A stretch of 64,000 bases of DNA from positions 248,001-312,000 of the forward strand of contig CAWFFO010000011.1 in NCBI GenBank assembly GCA_963815135.1, given 5' to 3'. The notes beneath the pieces were generated by a model. It had not been told where the DNA came from, did no database searches, and worked only from the letters and a program-made list of their open reading frames with translations. Shown piece after piece: positions 1-8,566 of the stretch (position 1 is its first letter; each line of letters opens with the position of its first letter). The position numbers were made by a program, and so were the translations under genes. Source of the stretch: CAIWTU01 sp963815135 (GTDB taxonomy: Bacteria > Desulfobacterota > Desulfuromonadia > Geobacterales > Geobacteraceae).

Positions 1-2
1 CT

Positions 3-1055
3 CACCTGCTGTTCATGAAACTGGATGAAGATGACCCCATGCGTCAGTTTGCCGGCCAGATAATTGCCTCGTCCGAAAGGGCCGCCAACCTGACCCAGGG
101 GCTTCTGGCCTTCAGCAGGAAACAGGTGGTGCACCCCAAACCGGTTAATGTCAACGACATGATTTCAAAGGTCGAAAAGCTGTTGCGCCGGCTCATAAGG
201 GAAGATATAGATCTGATGATCGAGCTGTCCGACCGGGATCTCTTTGTCATGGGTGATGCGGGACAGTTGGAGCAGATAATGATTAACCTTTCCACGAATG
301 CAAGGGATGCAATGCCCGATGGAGGGGTCTTAACGATCTCGACGGATCTGAAGGTGATCGATGACGAGTTCATCAAGTGTCACGGGTTCGGCAGTGCCGG
401 TAAATATGTATGTATTTCAGCCAGCGATACGGGTGCCGGGATAGATGAGAAAATCCGCGAAAAAATCTTCGAACCCTTTTTCACCACCAAGGAGGTGGGG
501 AAAGGCACCGGACTTGGCCTTGCGATAGTATATGGGGTTGTGAGTCAGCAGAAGGGTTATATAGATGTCTGTAGCAAGCCGGGGCATGGAACTTCTTTAC
601 GTATATATCTGCCTTTAATCAGCGGGAAAGGAGAAGCGGTTTCGGTTGAAATGGGCAAAGAGCCGTCGGTAGGTACCGAAACTGTTCTGATAGCCGAGGA
701 TGATGAGGATGTCCGTACATTCGACGCCAACCTGCTGGGCAGATTCGGTTACAGAGTGTTGTCTGCATCAGACGGAGATGATGCGCTGGAGAAATTCATA
801 TCACGTAAAGACGATATAGACATTGTAGTTCTGGATGTGGTGATGCCTGGTAAAAACGGCAAGGAAGTCCACGACAGAATCCAGAAAATCAGGCCCGGAA
901 CCAGAGTCCTGTTTACCAGTGGTTATTCTTCGGATATCATAAGCAGCAAAGGTCTTGTGGAGGGTGAATACGACTTTATCGAAAAACCGCATTCACCCTT
1001 GAAGTTGTTGAGCAAGCTGAGAGAAATGATAGACCATGTCGAAAGGCGCCCGTGA
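3..1055 (+). CDS. hybrid sensor histidine kinase, C-terminal part (HATPase + receiver)
   Basis: The frame is open from base 3, so the window cuts the gene and its 5' part, including the phosphorylatable H-box, is missing. Counting from the ATG at 15, residues 12-60 are the second helix of a dimerisation domain. The HATPase_c domain follows: N-box NLSTNARDAM (91-100), G1 box DTGAGID (138-144) and G2 box GKGTGLGLAI (162-171). A receiver domain then covers about 222-340, with acidic pair D229-D230, phosphoacceptor D274 (VVLDVVMPG), switch residue T301 and lysine K324 (EKP). A receiver at the C-terminus makes this a hybrid kinase, which either passes phosphate to a separate partner or regulates itself. 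The input domain and signal cannot be seen. A terminator follows directly. Confidence 0.9.
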   Translation, partial: HLLFMKLDEDDPMRQFAGQIIASSERAANLTQGLLAFSRKQVVHPKPVNVNDMISKVEKLLRRLIREDIDLMIELSDRDLFVMGDAGQLEQIMINLSTNARDAMPDGGVLTISTDLKVIDDEFIKCHGFGSAGKYVCISASDTGAGIDEKIREKIFEPFFTTKEVGKGTGLGLAIVYGVVSQQKGYIDVCSKPGHGTSLRIYLPLISGKGEAVSVEMGKEPSVGTETVLIAEDDEDVRTFDANLLGRFGYRVLSASDGDDALEKFISRKDDIDIVVLDVVMPGKNGKEVHDRIQKIRPGTRVLFTSGYSSDIISSKGLVEGEYDFIEKPHSPLKLLSKLREMIDHVERRP

Positions 1056-1071
1056 GAAGGCGCCTTTTTTT
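1043..1071 (+). terminator. rho-independent terminator after the hybrid kinase
   Basis: AAGGCGCC at 1043-1050 pairs with GGCGCCTT at 1059-1066, with an 8-nt loop and a run of T. The left arm overlaps the last codons of the kinase gene. The minus-strand gene hydE ends at 1082, so the hairpin may also limit read-through from that side. Confidence 0.85.
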
Positions 1072-1081
1072 CAGTTGAATG

Positions 1082-2137
1082 CTAAACTTTGCTGTTTTTA
1101 GTAAAGTTGCGCGAATCTCCCCTTCCTGTTCCGATTTTGCGCCCTATTGAGAGAATACGCCTGTGAATGTTGGCCATCGATTCTTCGGGGGTCTCGTCTG
1201 CTGCCGCCTTGGCAGGGTATATTTCGTACATTGCGCGATACTTCAGGGGAGTAAGATTGGGCATGACTATGTTAGCCCCCCTTGAAAGCCCAAGCTCGCG
1301 TCCTGTTGCCCTGTTCAGAGTCGCTATGGCAGTAGTGCTCGGAATATTCGCCTGCGGACACGCTAGGCGGGCCAGGGAAACAACTTTATAGGCCGTCAGT
1401 TCGGTATTCGGCACCTGTTCCCCTTCAGGGGCTCGCAATTCTCCACTATTCCTGCCCATGGGCGTTTCCGGGTGAGGTATGTAAGGACCAATACCGATCA
1501 TGTCCAGATCGAGTTTTCTGAAGAGTACGATATCTTCAGCCAGGTCATCAAATGTCTGGCCCGGTATCCCTGCCATTACCCCGCTTCCCGCTTCGAAGCC
1601 GATTTCCCTGAGTCTCCGCAGCATGGCGATTCTGTCCGAGCATTCTCCCGGAAGGGGCGGATGAATTGTTTCGTAAAGGGTCCTGTTGGATGTTTCAAAG
1701 CGGAGAAGGTAACGGTCGGCGCCCGCTTCCCGCCATTCAACGAGCTCTTCGTCCTTCCTTTCTCCCAGGCTCAGGGTCACGGCCAGGCCGGTTTCGTTTT
1801 TGATCCGGCGAATGATCGCAGTCATCCAGTCTTTTTTGATACCGTAATCCTCTCCCGCCTGGAGAACCACTGTTCCGTAACCATATTCTACTGCCTTGCC
1901 GACACAGGACATTATTTCCTCCGTGGTGAGGCGGTAACGAAGGATACCGTCATTGTCAGCACGTATGCCGCAATATCCGCAGTTGCGGATGCATATGTTA
2001 GATACTTCTATCAGCCCTCGAAGATGCACTTCATCACCTACATTCTGACGGCGGATTTCATCCGCCCGTTTCCACAACTCCTCGAGCAGGGTCTCATCTT
2101 CAGTTTTAAGCCACTTGATAATTTCGCTTTTTTCCAT
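1082..2137 (-). CDS. hydE: [FeFe] hydrogenase H-cluster radical SAM maturase HydE
   Basis: Radical SAM enzyme of 351 residues in the HydE/BioB/PylB group. C49, C53 and C56 (CxxxCxxC in NICIRNCGYCG) hold the [4Fe-4S] cluster that cleaves S-adenosylmethionine. The context RGLIEVSN before the motif, YRLTTEEI after it, and the length fit HydE. HydE works with HydF and HydG to build the diiron H-cluster of [FeFe] hydrogenases. Those partners are not in this window, so assignment rests on this protein alone; PylB is the nearest alternative, but no pyrrolysine genes are seen. The start has AAAGGA 11 bases upstream, a rather long spacing. Confidence 0.87.
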   Translation of the reverse strand: MEKSEIIKWLKTEDETLLEELWKRADEIRRQNVGDEVHLRGLIEVSNICIRNCGYCGIRADNDGILRYRLTTEEIMSCVGKAVEYGYGTVVLQAGEDYGIKKDWMTAIIRRIKNETGLAVTLSLGERKDEELVEWREAGADRYLLRFETSNRTLYETIHPPLPGECSDRIAMLRRLREIGFEAGSGVMAGIPGQTFDDLAEDIVLFRKLDLDMIGIGPYIPHPETPMGRNSGELRAPEGEQVPNTELTAYKVVSLARLACPQANIPSTTAIATLNRATGRELGLSRGANIVMPNLTPLKYRAMYEIYPAKAAADETPEESMANIHRRILSIGRKIGTGRGDSRNFTKNSKV

Positions 2138-2497
2138 CAGGGAAGGAATCCTTTCTTTGTAACGAGGCTATTCATAAGCTATCCCGAAGTCGGAAAAGCG
2201 AGCAGCGCTTTTCACATACAGTTCTTCATTCCATCATCTTAATTGATTTTGCGGGAGATGTTCAAGCGGAATGGTTGCTCATTATGTCTGAAATGGTCTT
2301 GATCAGTCTTTCAGCTGTTTGATCTTTGAGAAAAGGCTCTGAAATTTATTATTTTATACCCAGTTGCGTGCGAGCTATGCACAAGCTTGCCGGCAGTAAT
2401 CCTGAAGCCGGTTCCAAATGATTTCCATGAAGCCAGGAAAACATGCCTATACTTAGTCTTAGAGGCATTTTTCCCCTGATTTGCCATAAATTTATTC
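2138..2497. other. intergenic region without a gene
   Basis: 360 bases between two minus-strand genes. I see no coding frame. A weak hairpin, ATGCCT/AGGCAT at 2449-2474, lies just after the repeat lipoprotein gene and could be its terminator. The rest should hold the hydE promoter, but no convincing -35/-10 pair stands out. Confidence 0.4.
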
Positions 2498-3526
2498 CTA
2501 TTTTACTACGATTATATCTGAAGCTTCCCCTTCAGCAGACAATGTAACGGGGATGCCGTTTTTCCAGTACATGGCGGCCAGCTTTCCGCCTGCATTCATC
2601 TCGTACCCGGATGCATAAACATCATTGCCCGAAAATGCCAGCGCAAATGCTTCAGCATCTGTGACTCCATCCGTCAACTGGAAAGCCGTCCCGTTTTTCC
2701 AGTAAGTGGCCACCCATATGCCTGCCGGATTTGTCTCGTAACCGGCGGCGTAGATGTCATTATTGGAAATAGCGGTAACGAAAGCATCGCCACTGGCAGT
2801 TCCGTCCGTCAATGGAACCGAAACATCGTTTTTCCAATATTTGGCGACCATAATGCCGGATGAATTCTGTTCATATCCGGCTACAAAAAGATCAGATCCG
2901 GAAAAGTTGACGCCGTACGCCCTGGAAAGCACGGTTCCGTCCGACAATGCCACAGGACTACCGTTTTTCCAGTATTTTGCCACCGATTTTCCGGCTGAAT
3001 TGAATTCAAAACCGGCCACGTAAACATTGGTTCCTGAGACGGCGATGCTGTAGGCAAAAGCGTCATACGTGCCGTCCGTCAGTGTGAAAGCGATTCCGTT
3101 TTTCCAGTATTTTGCCACAGATTTTCCTGCTGAATCAAGTTCATCCCCGGTGATGTAGACATCCTCTCCTGATAGAGTGAGGCTGTGAGCTTCCGATGCG
3201 GTATTTCCATCCGTCAGGGGGAAGGCAACGCCGTTTTTCCAGTATGTGGCTACGCTCCGTCCCGCTGGATTGGTGACAAATCCTGCCACATGAACATCCT
3301 TGCCTGATAGTTCAATACTGTAAGCCCATGCATCCGATGTCCCGTCCGATAATTCGACTGCGACACCATCTTTCCAGTAGACCGCTACCTTTGTCCCGTT
3401 GGAGTTGACTGTATACCCGGCCGCATAGACCCCTCCGGCGTTTATATTTTCCGTTTGACCTCCCGAACATCCGGCAAGACCTAACATTGTCGACAGGACC
3501 CAGACATAAAATATCGCCTTCTTCAA
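2498..3526 (-). CDS. repeat lipoprotein, probable seven-bladed beta-propeller
   Basis: I place the start at the TTG at 3526, not at upstream ATGs, because GGAGGT lies 6 bases before it and translation from there gives a clean lipoprotein signal: two Lys, a hydrophobic stretch and the lipobox LAGC with Cys at position 20. The mature protein consists of seven copies of a 45-47 residue unit around YWKNG, typically GY-N-GxxVAxYWKNG-x4-LTDGT-x3-AxAxxIxxSG. The array begins and ends in different parts of the unit, as when first and last strands close a propeller ring. Repeat number and length suggest seven blades; this is inference. It resembles HAF/SBBP-type surface repeat proteins of unknown function. 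No operon partner is evident. Confidence 0.75.
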   Translation of the reverse strand: MKKAIFYVWVLSTMLGLAGCSGGQTENINAGGVYAAGYTVNSNGTKVAVYWKDGVAVELSDGTSDAWAYSIELSGKDVHVAGFVTNPAGRSVATYWKNGVAFPLTDGNTASEAHSLTLSGEDVYITGDELDSAGKSVAKYWKNGIAFTLTDGTYDAFAYSIAVSGTNVYVAGFEFNSAGKSVAKYWKNGSPVALSDGTVLSRAYGVNFSGSDLFVAGYEQNSSGIMVAKYWKNDVSVPLTDGTASGDAFVTAISNNDIYAAGYETNPAGIWVATYWKNGTAFQLTDGVTDAEAFALAFSGNDVYASGYEMNAGGKLAAMYWKNGIPVTLSAEGEASDIIVVK

Positions 3527-3850
3527 ATAATTACCTCCCATGCTCGAGAATCCCTTGTCGGTGAGCCCCCTAAATATGCCGGTCTCGGGTTCTTTGCTGA
3601 AAGCTTCGGAAATGAGATTGTAACGAACGTTGTTGTACATTTTATAAAGGTAGAGCAGGAAGTCAAACTGACAAGTCCGGAAACATCGTGAAGAGTTTTG
3701 CCATTGAGTGTGGCATCTGAAAATTATGGTGCTAACTCGGGTTTGAAAGATGATGATTTGTCGTGATTTGTTGACGTGGATTCCGGATAGATATTTTTAA
3801 GATTTACAAAGTTCATGAGGGCCAATATACAAACATCGAAAATCGAGTTC

Positions 3851-3881
3851 AAAAAAAGGCTTAAGCAGAATTGCTTAAACC
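3851..3881 (-). terminator. terminator of the tRNA-Arg gene
   Basis: Read on the minus strand, GGTTTAAGCA pairs with TGCTTAAGCC across a 4-nt loop (one G-U pair), followed by seven T. It lies about 10 bases after the tRNA 3' end. Confidence 0.88.
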
Positions 3882-3890
3882 TGTTTTGTT

Positions 3891-3967
3891 TGGTGGGCGG
3901 CATGGGATTCGAACCCACGACCCCAGGCTTCGGAGGCCTGTACTCTATCCAACTGAGCTAACCGCCC
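3891..3967 (-). tRNA. tRNA-Arg (anticodon CCG)
   Basis: 77-base cloverleaf on the minus strand with encoded CCA. Acceptor stem GGGCGGT pairs with GCCGCCC (one G-U pair). The D-arm contains TAGCTCAGTTGG, the anticodon arm is CAGGC-CTCCGAA-GCCTG with anticodon CCG, and the T-arm contains GGTTCGAATCC. It reads CGG arginine codons. Confidence 0.96.
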
Positions 3968-4040
3968 TCGATGTTTATTTCTACACTATTTTGCCGATTT
4001 ACTCAAGGGCAAGCTTGCTCGGAGTTGAAAAAAGCCTTTC

Positions 4041-4730
4041 CTATTTTACAGCGGATGCAAAAAGAGGGATTATTATTTCAGGCTTCGCCTGGCAGTTGGT
4101 TTTAACGATGATATAACCGCTAATAAACTGATCGTTATTTCGGGGAGTTAATGCGATGTTCAATATGGTTTTATCTCCCGGTTTGATTGTATTTTTTTTC
4201 AATTTTACGATTATCAGGGGCGTGGTAGATTTCACCGACGTAATAACCAGCGGTTGCTTGCTCCTGTTTTCAATCTTGATATCAGCTTCTTTTCTGATTC
4301 CTATCTTAATGCTGCCCAGATTCATTTGCTTCGGTGAGACTTCTATTTCTTCAATAACCTTGCCTTTCAGGGTCATTGTGTAGACCGGTCTTGCGGGATC
4401 ATTCGTCTGAACCATTATGCTTTTAATGATGTTGCCGGAAAAATTCGTCGAATTGAATGTGGCATGGATGTCCGAACTCTTTCCCGGTGCGACCGAACGG
4501 CTGGATACATTGGCTACTGTGCACCCGCACGAGGTGCTCACCTGGCCGATAGTCAGCATGGAATCTCCATTGTTTTTCAAGATAAAATTATGATCGACCT
4601 TTTTCCCCTGAGCGATTTCCCCGAAATCGAATACGGAATTCTCTACAACTGCATGCGGAGCCGCCAGCGCGATCGAAGAGCAAAAAAGCAGAACAGCGGT
4701 CACGGAAAACACAAAACGCAACGATTTCAT
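4041..4730 (-). CDS. DUF1573 domain exported protein
   Basis: 229 residues. The ATG at 4730 is preferred over an in-frame GTG three codons earlier because GAGGTG lies 6 bases before it. A signal peptide ending near ALA-AP predicts export. The mature part holds two Ig-like segments; the first is a DUF1573 domain with the family hallmark FDFGEIAQGKK, FILKNNG and TSCGCT (a Cys-Gly-Cys pair). Such domains are found in periplasmic or surface proteins of bacteria, but the function is unknown. It lies upstream of tRNA-Arg on the same strand. Confidence 0.8.
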   Translation of the reverse strand: MKSLRFVFSVTAVLLFCSSIALAAPHAVVENSVFDFGEIAQGKKVDHNFILKNNGDSMLTIGQVSTSCGCTVANVSSRSVAPGKSSDIHATFNSTNFSGNIIKSIMVQTNDPARPVYTMTLKGKVIEEIEVSPKQMNLGSIKIGIRKEADIKIENRSKQPLVITSVKSTTPLIIVKLKKNTIKPGDKTILNIALTPRNNDQFISGYIIVKTNCQAKPEIIIPLFASAVK

Positions 4731-4963
4731 ATCGAACACCTCGAAGCTTGGGTTTTGTTGAAGCTCTATTTTTATAACACAAAAAATGCACGCGGACTAT
4801 AATGATTTGACACAACTATCTATTTTTGTTATAGGAGTCTAGGGAAATTGCCGATTTATCGCCCCCTTAGAAGATATCGGCGTCACCTTCATTTCTTACA
4901 GCTTTTAATTATATAATTTTAGAAGTGAGGATGGCTGAGGCGCAATCCATTTTGGAGACAATA

Positions 4964-6457
4964 ATGATTATACAATGTGATCAATGCAAAACCAAGTTCA
5001 GACTTGACGATTCAAAGGTTACGGACGCCGGGGTCAGGGTTCGCTGCTCGAGGTGTAAAAGTACCTTTGTTGTGAAGAAAGAAGAAATCGAAGATGTACT
5101 TGATGCGCATGAAACAACGAATTTTCCCGAAAATTCAGAATCGGAAACGGAAAGGCAGGATGATGTGTCGGCTGGTTTTTTGCCCGGCCAGAAAACTGCC
5201 TTGCCTGAAGATGAGAATGGAGATGGCCGGGACATCGGATCATCATTGACTGGCTGCTTGCCTACGGAAGTGGACGAGCAAGTTGAGAAAGCGAATAATG
5301 GAAATAATGCATGCCTCGACGACTTTGGTTTTGTTGGTAATACTTTAGCAAATTCGAGCAATGTAGATGAGAGTACAGCAGTTGAACGCTGCATTGTAGA
5401 CGACCAAAAGGAAGACAGTTTCAATATTTCGGGGGCTGACTTTTCCGGATTTTCCGAAACGGCAGCCGATGAAGGCGATGGCGGGATTTTCCGCCCGGAA
5501 AGGGAAGATCTTTCCGAAAAATCAGGCAAAGATACCTCAAGCGGCAGTTTTTTGAAATCTCAGGACATCCTGGCAGGGGAGGGCAACTTCGGTCAATCTG
5601 ATTGGTCCGAACCTGAATCAGATGAATCATGGGATATCTTTCCTCCTGTGACAGAACCGGAGACGGGAAAGCCGGCAACAACTGGAAAAGAGTTGTTTTT
5701 CAATTATCAGGACCAGAGTTCGGTAAATCAGGAGAACATCGCCAGGGTAATGAATGATGGCGTTTTATCCCCACCGGATGAAGGGGAAGGTGGTGCCCCA
5801 CATAAAACTATGTTTGCGGCTTCGAGTATGGAAGAAACTCCTGCACCATATGTTGGAACTGTCTCGGAAACTGATGGAGAAGACCTGCCTCCTCTTGCAA
5901 TATCTTCGAGAAAGAAAAGATCATTTTTTTCACCTGCTGTCTTTGTGGTGATGTTTGTGACGGTTATCGCAGCAGGAGGTGCGGCTTATCATTATTCATG
6001 GTTGGATTTTTCATCTTTTAAAATTCCCGCATTGGCCGGCATAACTGGTGGTTCCATTTCAAACCAGGTCAGTAACATTGCAATAAGGAATCTTGATGGG
6101 GTCTATCTGCACAATGTGTATGGTGGTGACCTTTTTGTTGTGACGGGAGAAGCATCCAATAATTCGGGCAAAACACTTGATTCTGTCCAGGTGCAGGGTT
6201 ATGTTTACGGGAAGAAGGGAGAAGTCCTTCTGAAGAAAACTGCGAATTTTGTGAACACACTCTCCATTGATCAGTTGACAACTCTTCCAGTTAATGAAAT
6301 TGAAGCGATTTTGAAGAACAGCCCGGCGAAATCGACCAATGATGTATCAATGCAACCGGGAACTGCGAGTACTTTCCAGATTGTCTTCACCCATGTTCCG
6401 GAAGTGGCAGGTGAATTCGGGGCGGAAGTCACAGGCTCTAAAGTTGCCAGACAGTGA
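4964..6457 (+). CDS. MJ0042 zinc-ribbon and DUF3426 membrane protein
   Basis: 497 residues. The start at 4964 has GGAG 6 bases before it and puts the zinc ribbon at the very N-terminus: C5-x2-C8 and C28-x2-C31 (the MJ0042 motif). A long acidic, low-complexity linker follows to about residue 315, then one membrane span (about 319-341), then a DUF3426-type domain with Ig-like strands (GDLFVVTGEASNNSG; LDSVQVQGYVYG). The layout is that of the bacterial cytoplasmic zinc-ribbon / periplasmic DUF3426 proteins of unknown role. It appears to be transcribed alone. Confidence 0.8.
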   Translation: MIIQCDQCKTKFRLDDSKVTDAGVRVRCSRCKSTFVVKKEEIEDVLDAHETTNFPENSESETERQDDVSAGFLPGQKTALPEDENGDGRDIGSSLTGCLPTEVDEQVEKANNGNNACLDDFGFVGNTLANSSNVDESTAVERCIVDDQKEDSFNISGADFSGFSETAADEGDGGIFRPEREDLSEKSGKDTSSGSFLKSQDILAGEGNFGQSDWSEPESDESWDIFPPVTEPETGKPATTGKELFFNYQDQSSVNQENIARVMNDGVLSPPDEGEGGAPHKTMFAASSMEETPAPYVGTVSETDGEDLPPLAISSRKKRSFFSPAVFVVMFVTVIAAGGAAYHYSWLDFSSFKIPALAGITGGSISNQVSNIAIRNLDGVYLHNVYGGDLFVVTGEASNNSGKTLDSVQVQGYVYGKKGEVLLKKTANFVNTLSIDQLTTLPVNEIEAILKNSPAKSTNDVSMQPGTASTFQIVFTHVPEVAGEFGAEVTGSKVARQ

Positions 6458-6612
6458 ACCGGATTCCTGCCGATTATTGGTAAATCCAATTTTGGAAAAT
6501 TATTGTTCTTGGTTTGAACTTTTTTAACGTGCTTAAAATTTGAGGGAGTTTTGATGCTCTGTTGAGATGAGATGTTTTGCTGGATGTTGTTGTGGCACCT
6601 GGCAAGAAATTA

Positions 6613-6642
6613 GCCGGCGTAACTGCTTTGCTGTACGCCGGC
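6613..6642 (-). terminator. possible terminator hairpin after the small ferredoxin gene
   Basis: A perfect 9-bp inverted repeat, GCCGGCGTA at 6613-6621 and TACGCCGGC at 6634-6642, lies about 30 bases past the ferredoxin stop. On the minus strand it is followed by TAATTTCTT, a poor U tract, so its strength is uncertain. Confidence 0.5.
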
Positions 6643-6670
6643 ATAACAGAAAATGGAAACAAGGCCGTGA

Positions 6671-6838
6671 TTACTTCACGATTGCGCCTACCGGACATGT
6701 ATCAACGCATGCGCCGCAGTCGATGCAGGTATCCTCATCGATAACCCTTTTGTCAGCTGCTTCGCTGATAGCGCCTACCGGACAAGAATCGTCACATGCT
6801 CCACAGTTAATGCAATCTTGGTTAATGGAATAAGCCAA
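6671..6838 (-). CDS. 2[4Fe-4S] ferredoxin, 55 residues
   Basis: A small clostridial-type ferredoxin. The TTG start at 6838 is set by AAGGAGGTG 6 bases upstream; no ATG gives the full domain. Two cluster motifs of the form CxxCxxCxxxCP are present: CINCGACDDSCP (C9, C12, C15, C19) and CIDCGACVDTCP (C38, C41, C44, C48). Each is followed by VGAI, showing the internal duplication of the fold. It should carry two low-potential [4Fe-4S] clusters and shuttle electrons in the cytoplasm. No partner enzyme is adjacent, so the specific role is open. Confidence 0.9.
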   Translation of the reverse strand: MAYSINQDCINCGACDDSCPVGAISEAADKRVIDEDTCIDCGACVDTCPVGAIVK

Positions 6839-7216
6839 TGTTTTCACCTCCTTCTCTAAAGATCCCTGATTGTCTGTCTAAAGTGCCCCCAAAATATCAT
6901 ATGGAAATTTAAAAGTCCAGAAGAAAGCTTCCTCTAAAAATTCTTTTGATACACAAAATGGTTGTATTCATAATTACTCTAGTGTATATATGGTGATTGT
7001 TTGCCTAAATATTGGTAAAAACTGATTTTATTGCTGGCTGAATATTGTTGCATGATTTCAGTGAGATGTAGGTTTGCAGTGGAAATACAGAGCCTGTAGC
7101 GTCCTGGCGGGGATTTAGCCTTGATAAAAATAATTAATTGGGTTCCCGCTGCGCAGGATTAGAACCGGATTCAATCACACTCGTGGATATTTATAAAATA
7201 AGTGGGGAGGAAGTAC
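6839..7216. other. intergenic region between divergent ferredoxin and ackA genes
   Basis: 378 AT-rich bases carrying the ferredoxin ribosome-binding site at one end and the ackA ribosome-binding site (GGGGAGGA) at the other. It must contain both promoters, but I see no clear sigma-70 or sigma-54 consensus and no small gene. Confidence 0.4.
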
Positions 7217-8482
7217 ATGGATATTCTGGCCATAAATTGCGGCAGTTCTTCGGTGAAATACCAGCTTTTTGATTGGACGAGAAAAGAGATTATCGCCAAA
7301 GGGCTTGTCGAAAGAGTTGTAGTGGGAGGGTCTTTCATTGTCCATGAAGTACCGGGCCGTGAAAAATACCGCAAGGAGTCCGAATGCGCCAATCACACGA
7401 TTGCTCTGGATCTTATCATAAAAACGCTCACTGATCCTGAACACGGCGTATTGGAAGATATTGGCCAGATATCCGCAGTGGGGCACCGCGTGGTGCATGG
7501 TGGCGAGAATTTTACCAAGTCGGTAATGATCGATGCTGAAGTCATCGAGGCAGTGAAATCTGTCCAGCACCTTGCTCCTTTGCATAATCCACCAAACATA
7601 GCAGGTATTGAGGCTGTTCGTAACGTCCTTCCAGATGTTCCGAACGTGGCTATCTTCGATACGGCATTCCACCAGACCATGCCTGAATACGCCTTCATTT
7701 ATCCCTTGCCTTACGACTGGTATACGAGGTACGGAGTCCGCCGCTACGGTTTTCACGGCACTTCGCATCTTTATGTGTCGAAAAGGGCGGCGGTTTTGCT
7801 CGACAAGAAGCCGAAGGATTGCAATCTGATCACGATGCATATCGGCAACGGTGTTTCCCATTGCGCCATAAAGAACGGCCTGTCCGTCGACACCAGCATG
7901 GGACTCACTCCTCTTGAAGGTGCCGTCATGGGAACCCGCTGTGGCGATATTGATCCTGCAATACCAATGTTTATGATGCAGATGGAAAACCTGACAGCCA
8001 AGGAAATCGACAGTACTTTGAATAAGAAGAGCGGCATCCTCGGTATAACCGGCAAGTATACCGACAGACGCGATGTGATCGAGAACGCCGACAAGGGCGA
8101 CAAATTATGCAAGTTGGCCATTGATATCGAAGGTTACCGGCTGAAAAAATATATAGGCTCTTATCTTGCGGTGGTGGGCAGACTCGATGCTGTTGTATTT
8201 ACGGCCGGCGTTGGCGAAATGGGATGGCAGCTTCGGGAAAAGGCGCTGGAAGGGCTTGAGTATCTCGGAATCAAAATGGACAGGACGAGAAACCGCGCTG
8301 CGATGTCTCGCAAGAAAGAAAGTCTGATAACGACTGATGATTCACCTATCAAAGTGTTCGTAATACCGACCGATGAAGAACTTGTTTTTACCGAGGATGT
8401 TGCAGCCATTCTCGAAGGGACATATACCGACCACATGAATTTCGAATACTCATTTGCCAGACCTGATTTCGAAAAAAAATAA
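7217..8482 (+). CDS. ackA: acetate kinase
   Basis: 421 residues, ASKHA fold. The ATG at 7217 is chosen for GGGGAGGA 5 bases before it and because the conserved N-terminal phosphate loop NCGSSSVKY then lies at residues 6-14. GHRVVHGGE near residue 88 and the FDTAFHQTMP segment near 147 are also family hallmarks. The enzyme interconverts acetate plus ATP and acetyl phosphate plus ADP. With Pta, encoded convergently just downstream, it links acetate and acetyl-CoA, for acetate activation or for energy conservation during fermentation. Confidence 0.96.
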   Translation: MDILAINCGSSSVKYQLFDWTRKEIIAKGLVERVVVGGSFIVHEVPGREKYRKESECANHTIALDLIIKTLTDPEHGVLEDIGQISAVGHRVVHGGENFTKSVMIDAEVIEAVKSVQHLAPLHNPPNIAGIEAVRNVLPDVPNVAIFDTAFHQTMPEYAFIYPLPYDWYTRYGVRRYGFHGTSHLYVSKRAAVLLDKKPKDCNLITMHIGNGVSHCAIKNGLSVDTSMGLTPLEGAVMGTRCGDIDPAIPMFMMQMENLTAKEIDSTLNKKSGILGITGKYTDRRDVIENADKGDKLCKLAIDIEGYRLKKYIGSYLAVVGRLDAVVFTAGVGEMGWQLREKALEGLEYLGIKMDRTRNRAAMSRKKESLITTDDSPIKVFVIPTDEELVFTEDVAAILEGTYTDHMNFEYSFARPDFEKK

Positions 8483-8499
8483 GGCTGAAAATGGTCAGA

Positions 8500-8538
8500 A
8501 AAAAAGAGCCGGCGGGAAAATTGCCGGCTCTTTTTTTA
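8500..8538 (+). terminator. bidirectional terminator shared by ackA and pta
   Basis: AGAGCCGGC at 8505-8513 pairs with GCCGGCTCT at 8523-8531. A run of A precedes and a run of T follows, so it works for ackA (plus) and pta (minus). Confidence 0.9.
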
Positions 8539-8566
8539 TAATTTGTTCGGGTTCTTACTGTGACTG

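Noticed and set aside
1472..2242. 256-codon open frame on the plus strand opposite hydE
   Set aside because: It is antisense to a gene with clear radical SAM motifs, and its translation has no recognisable features.
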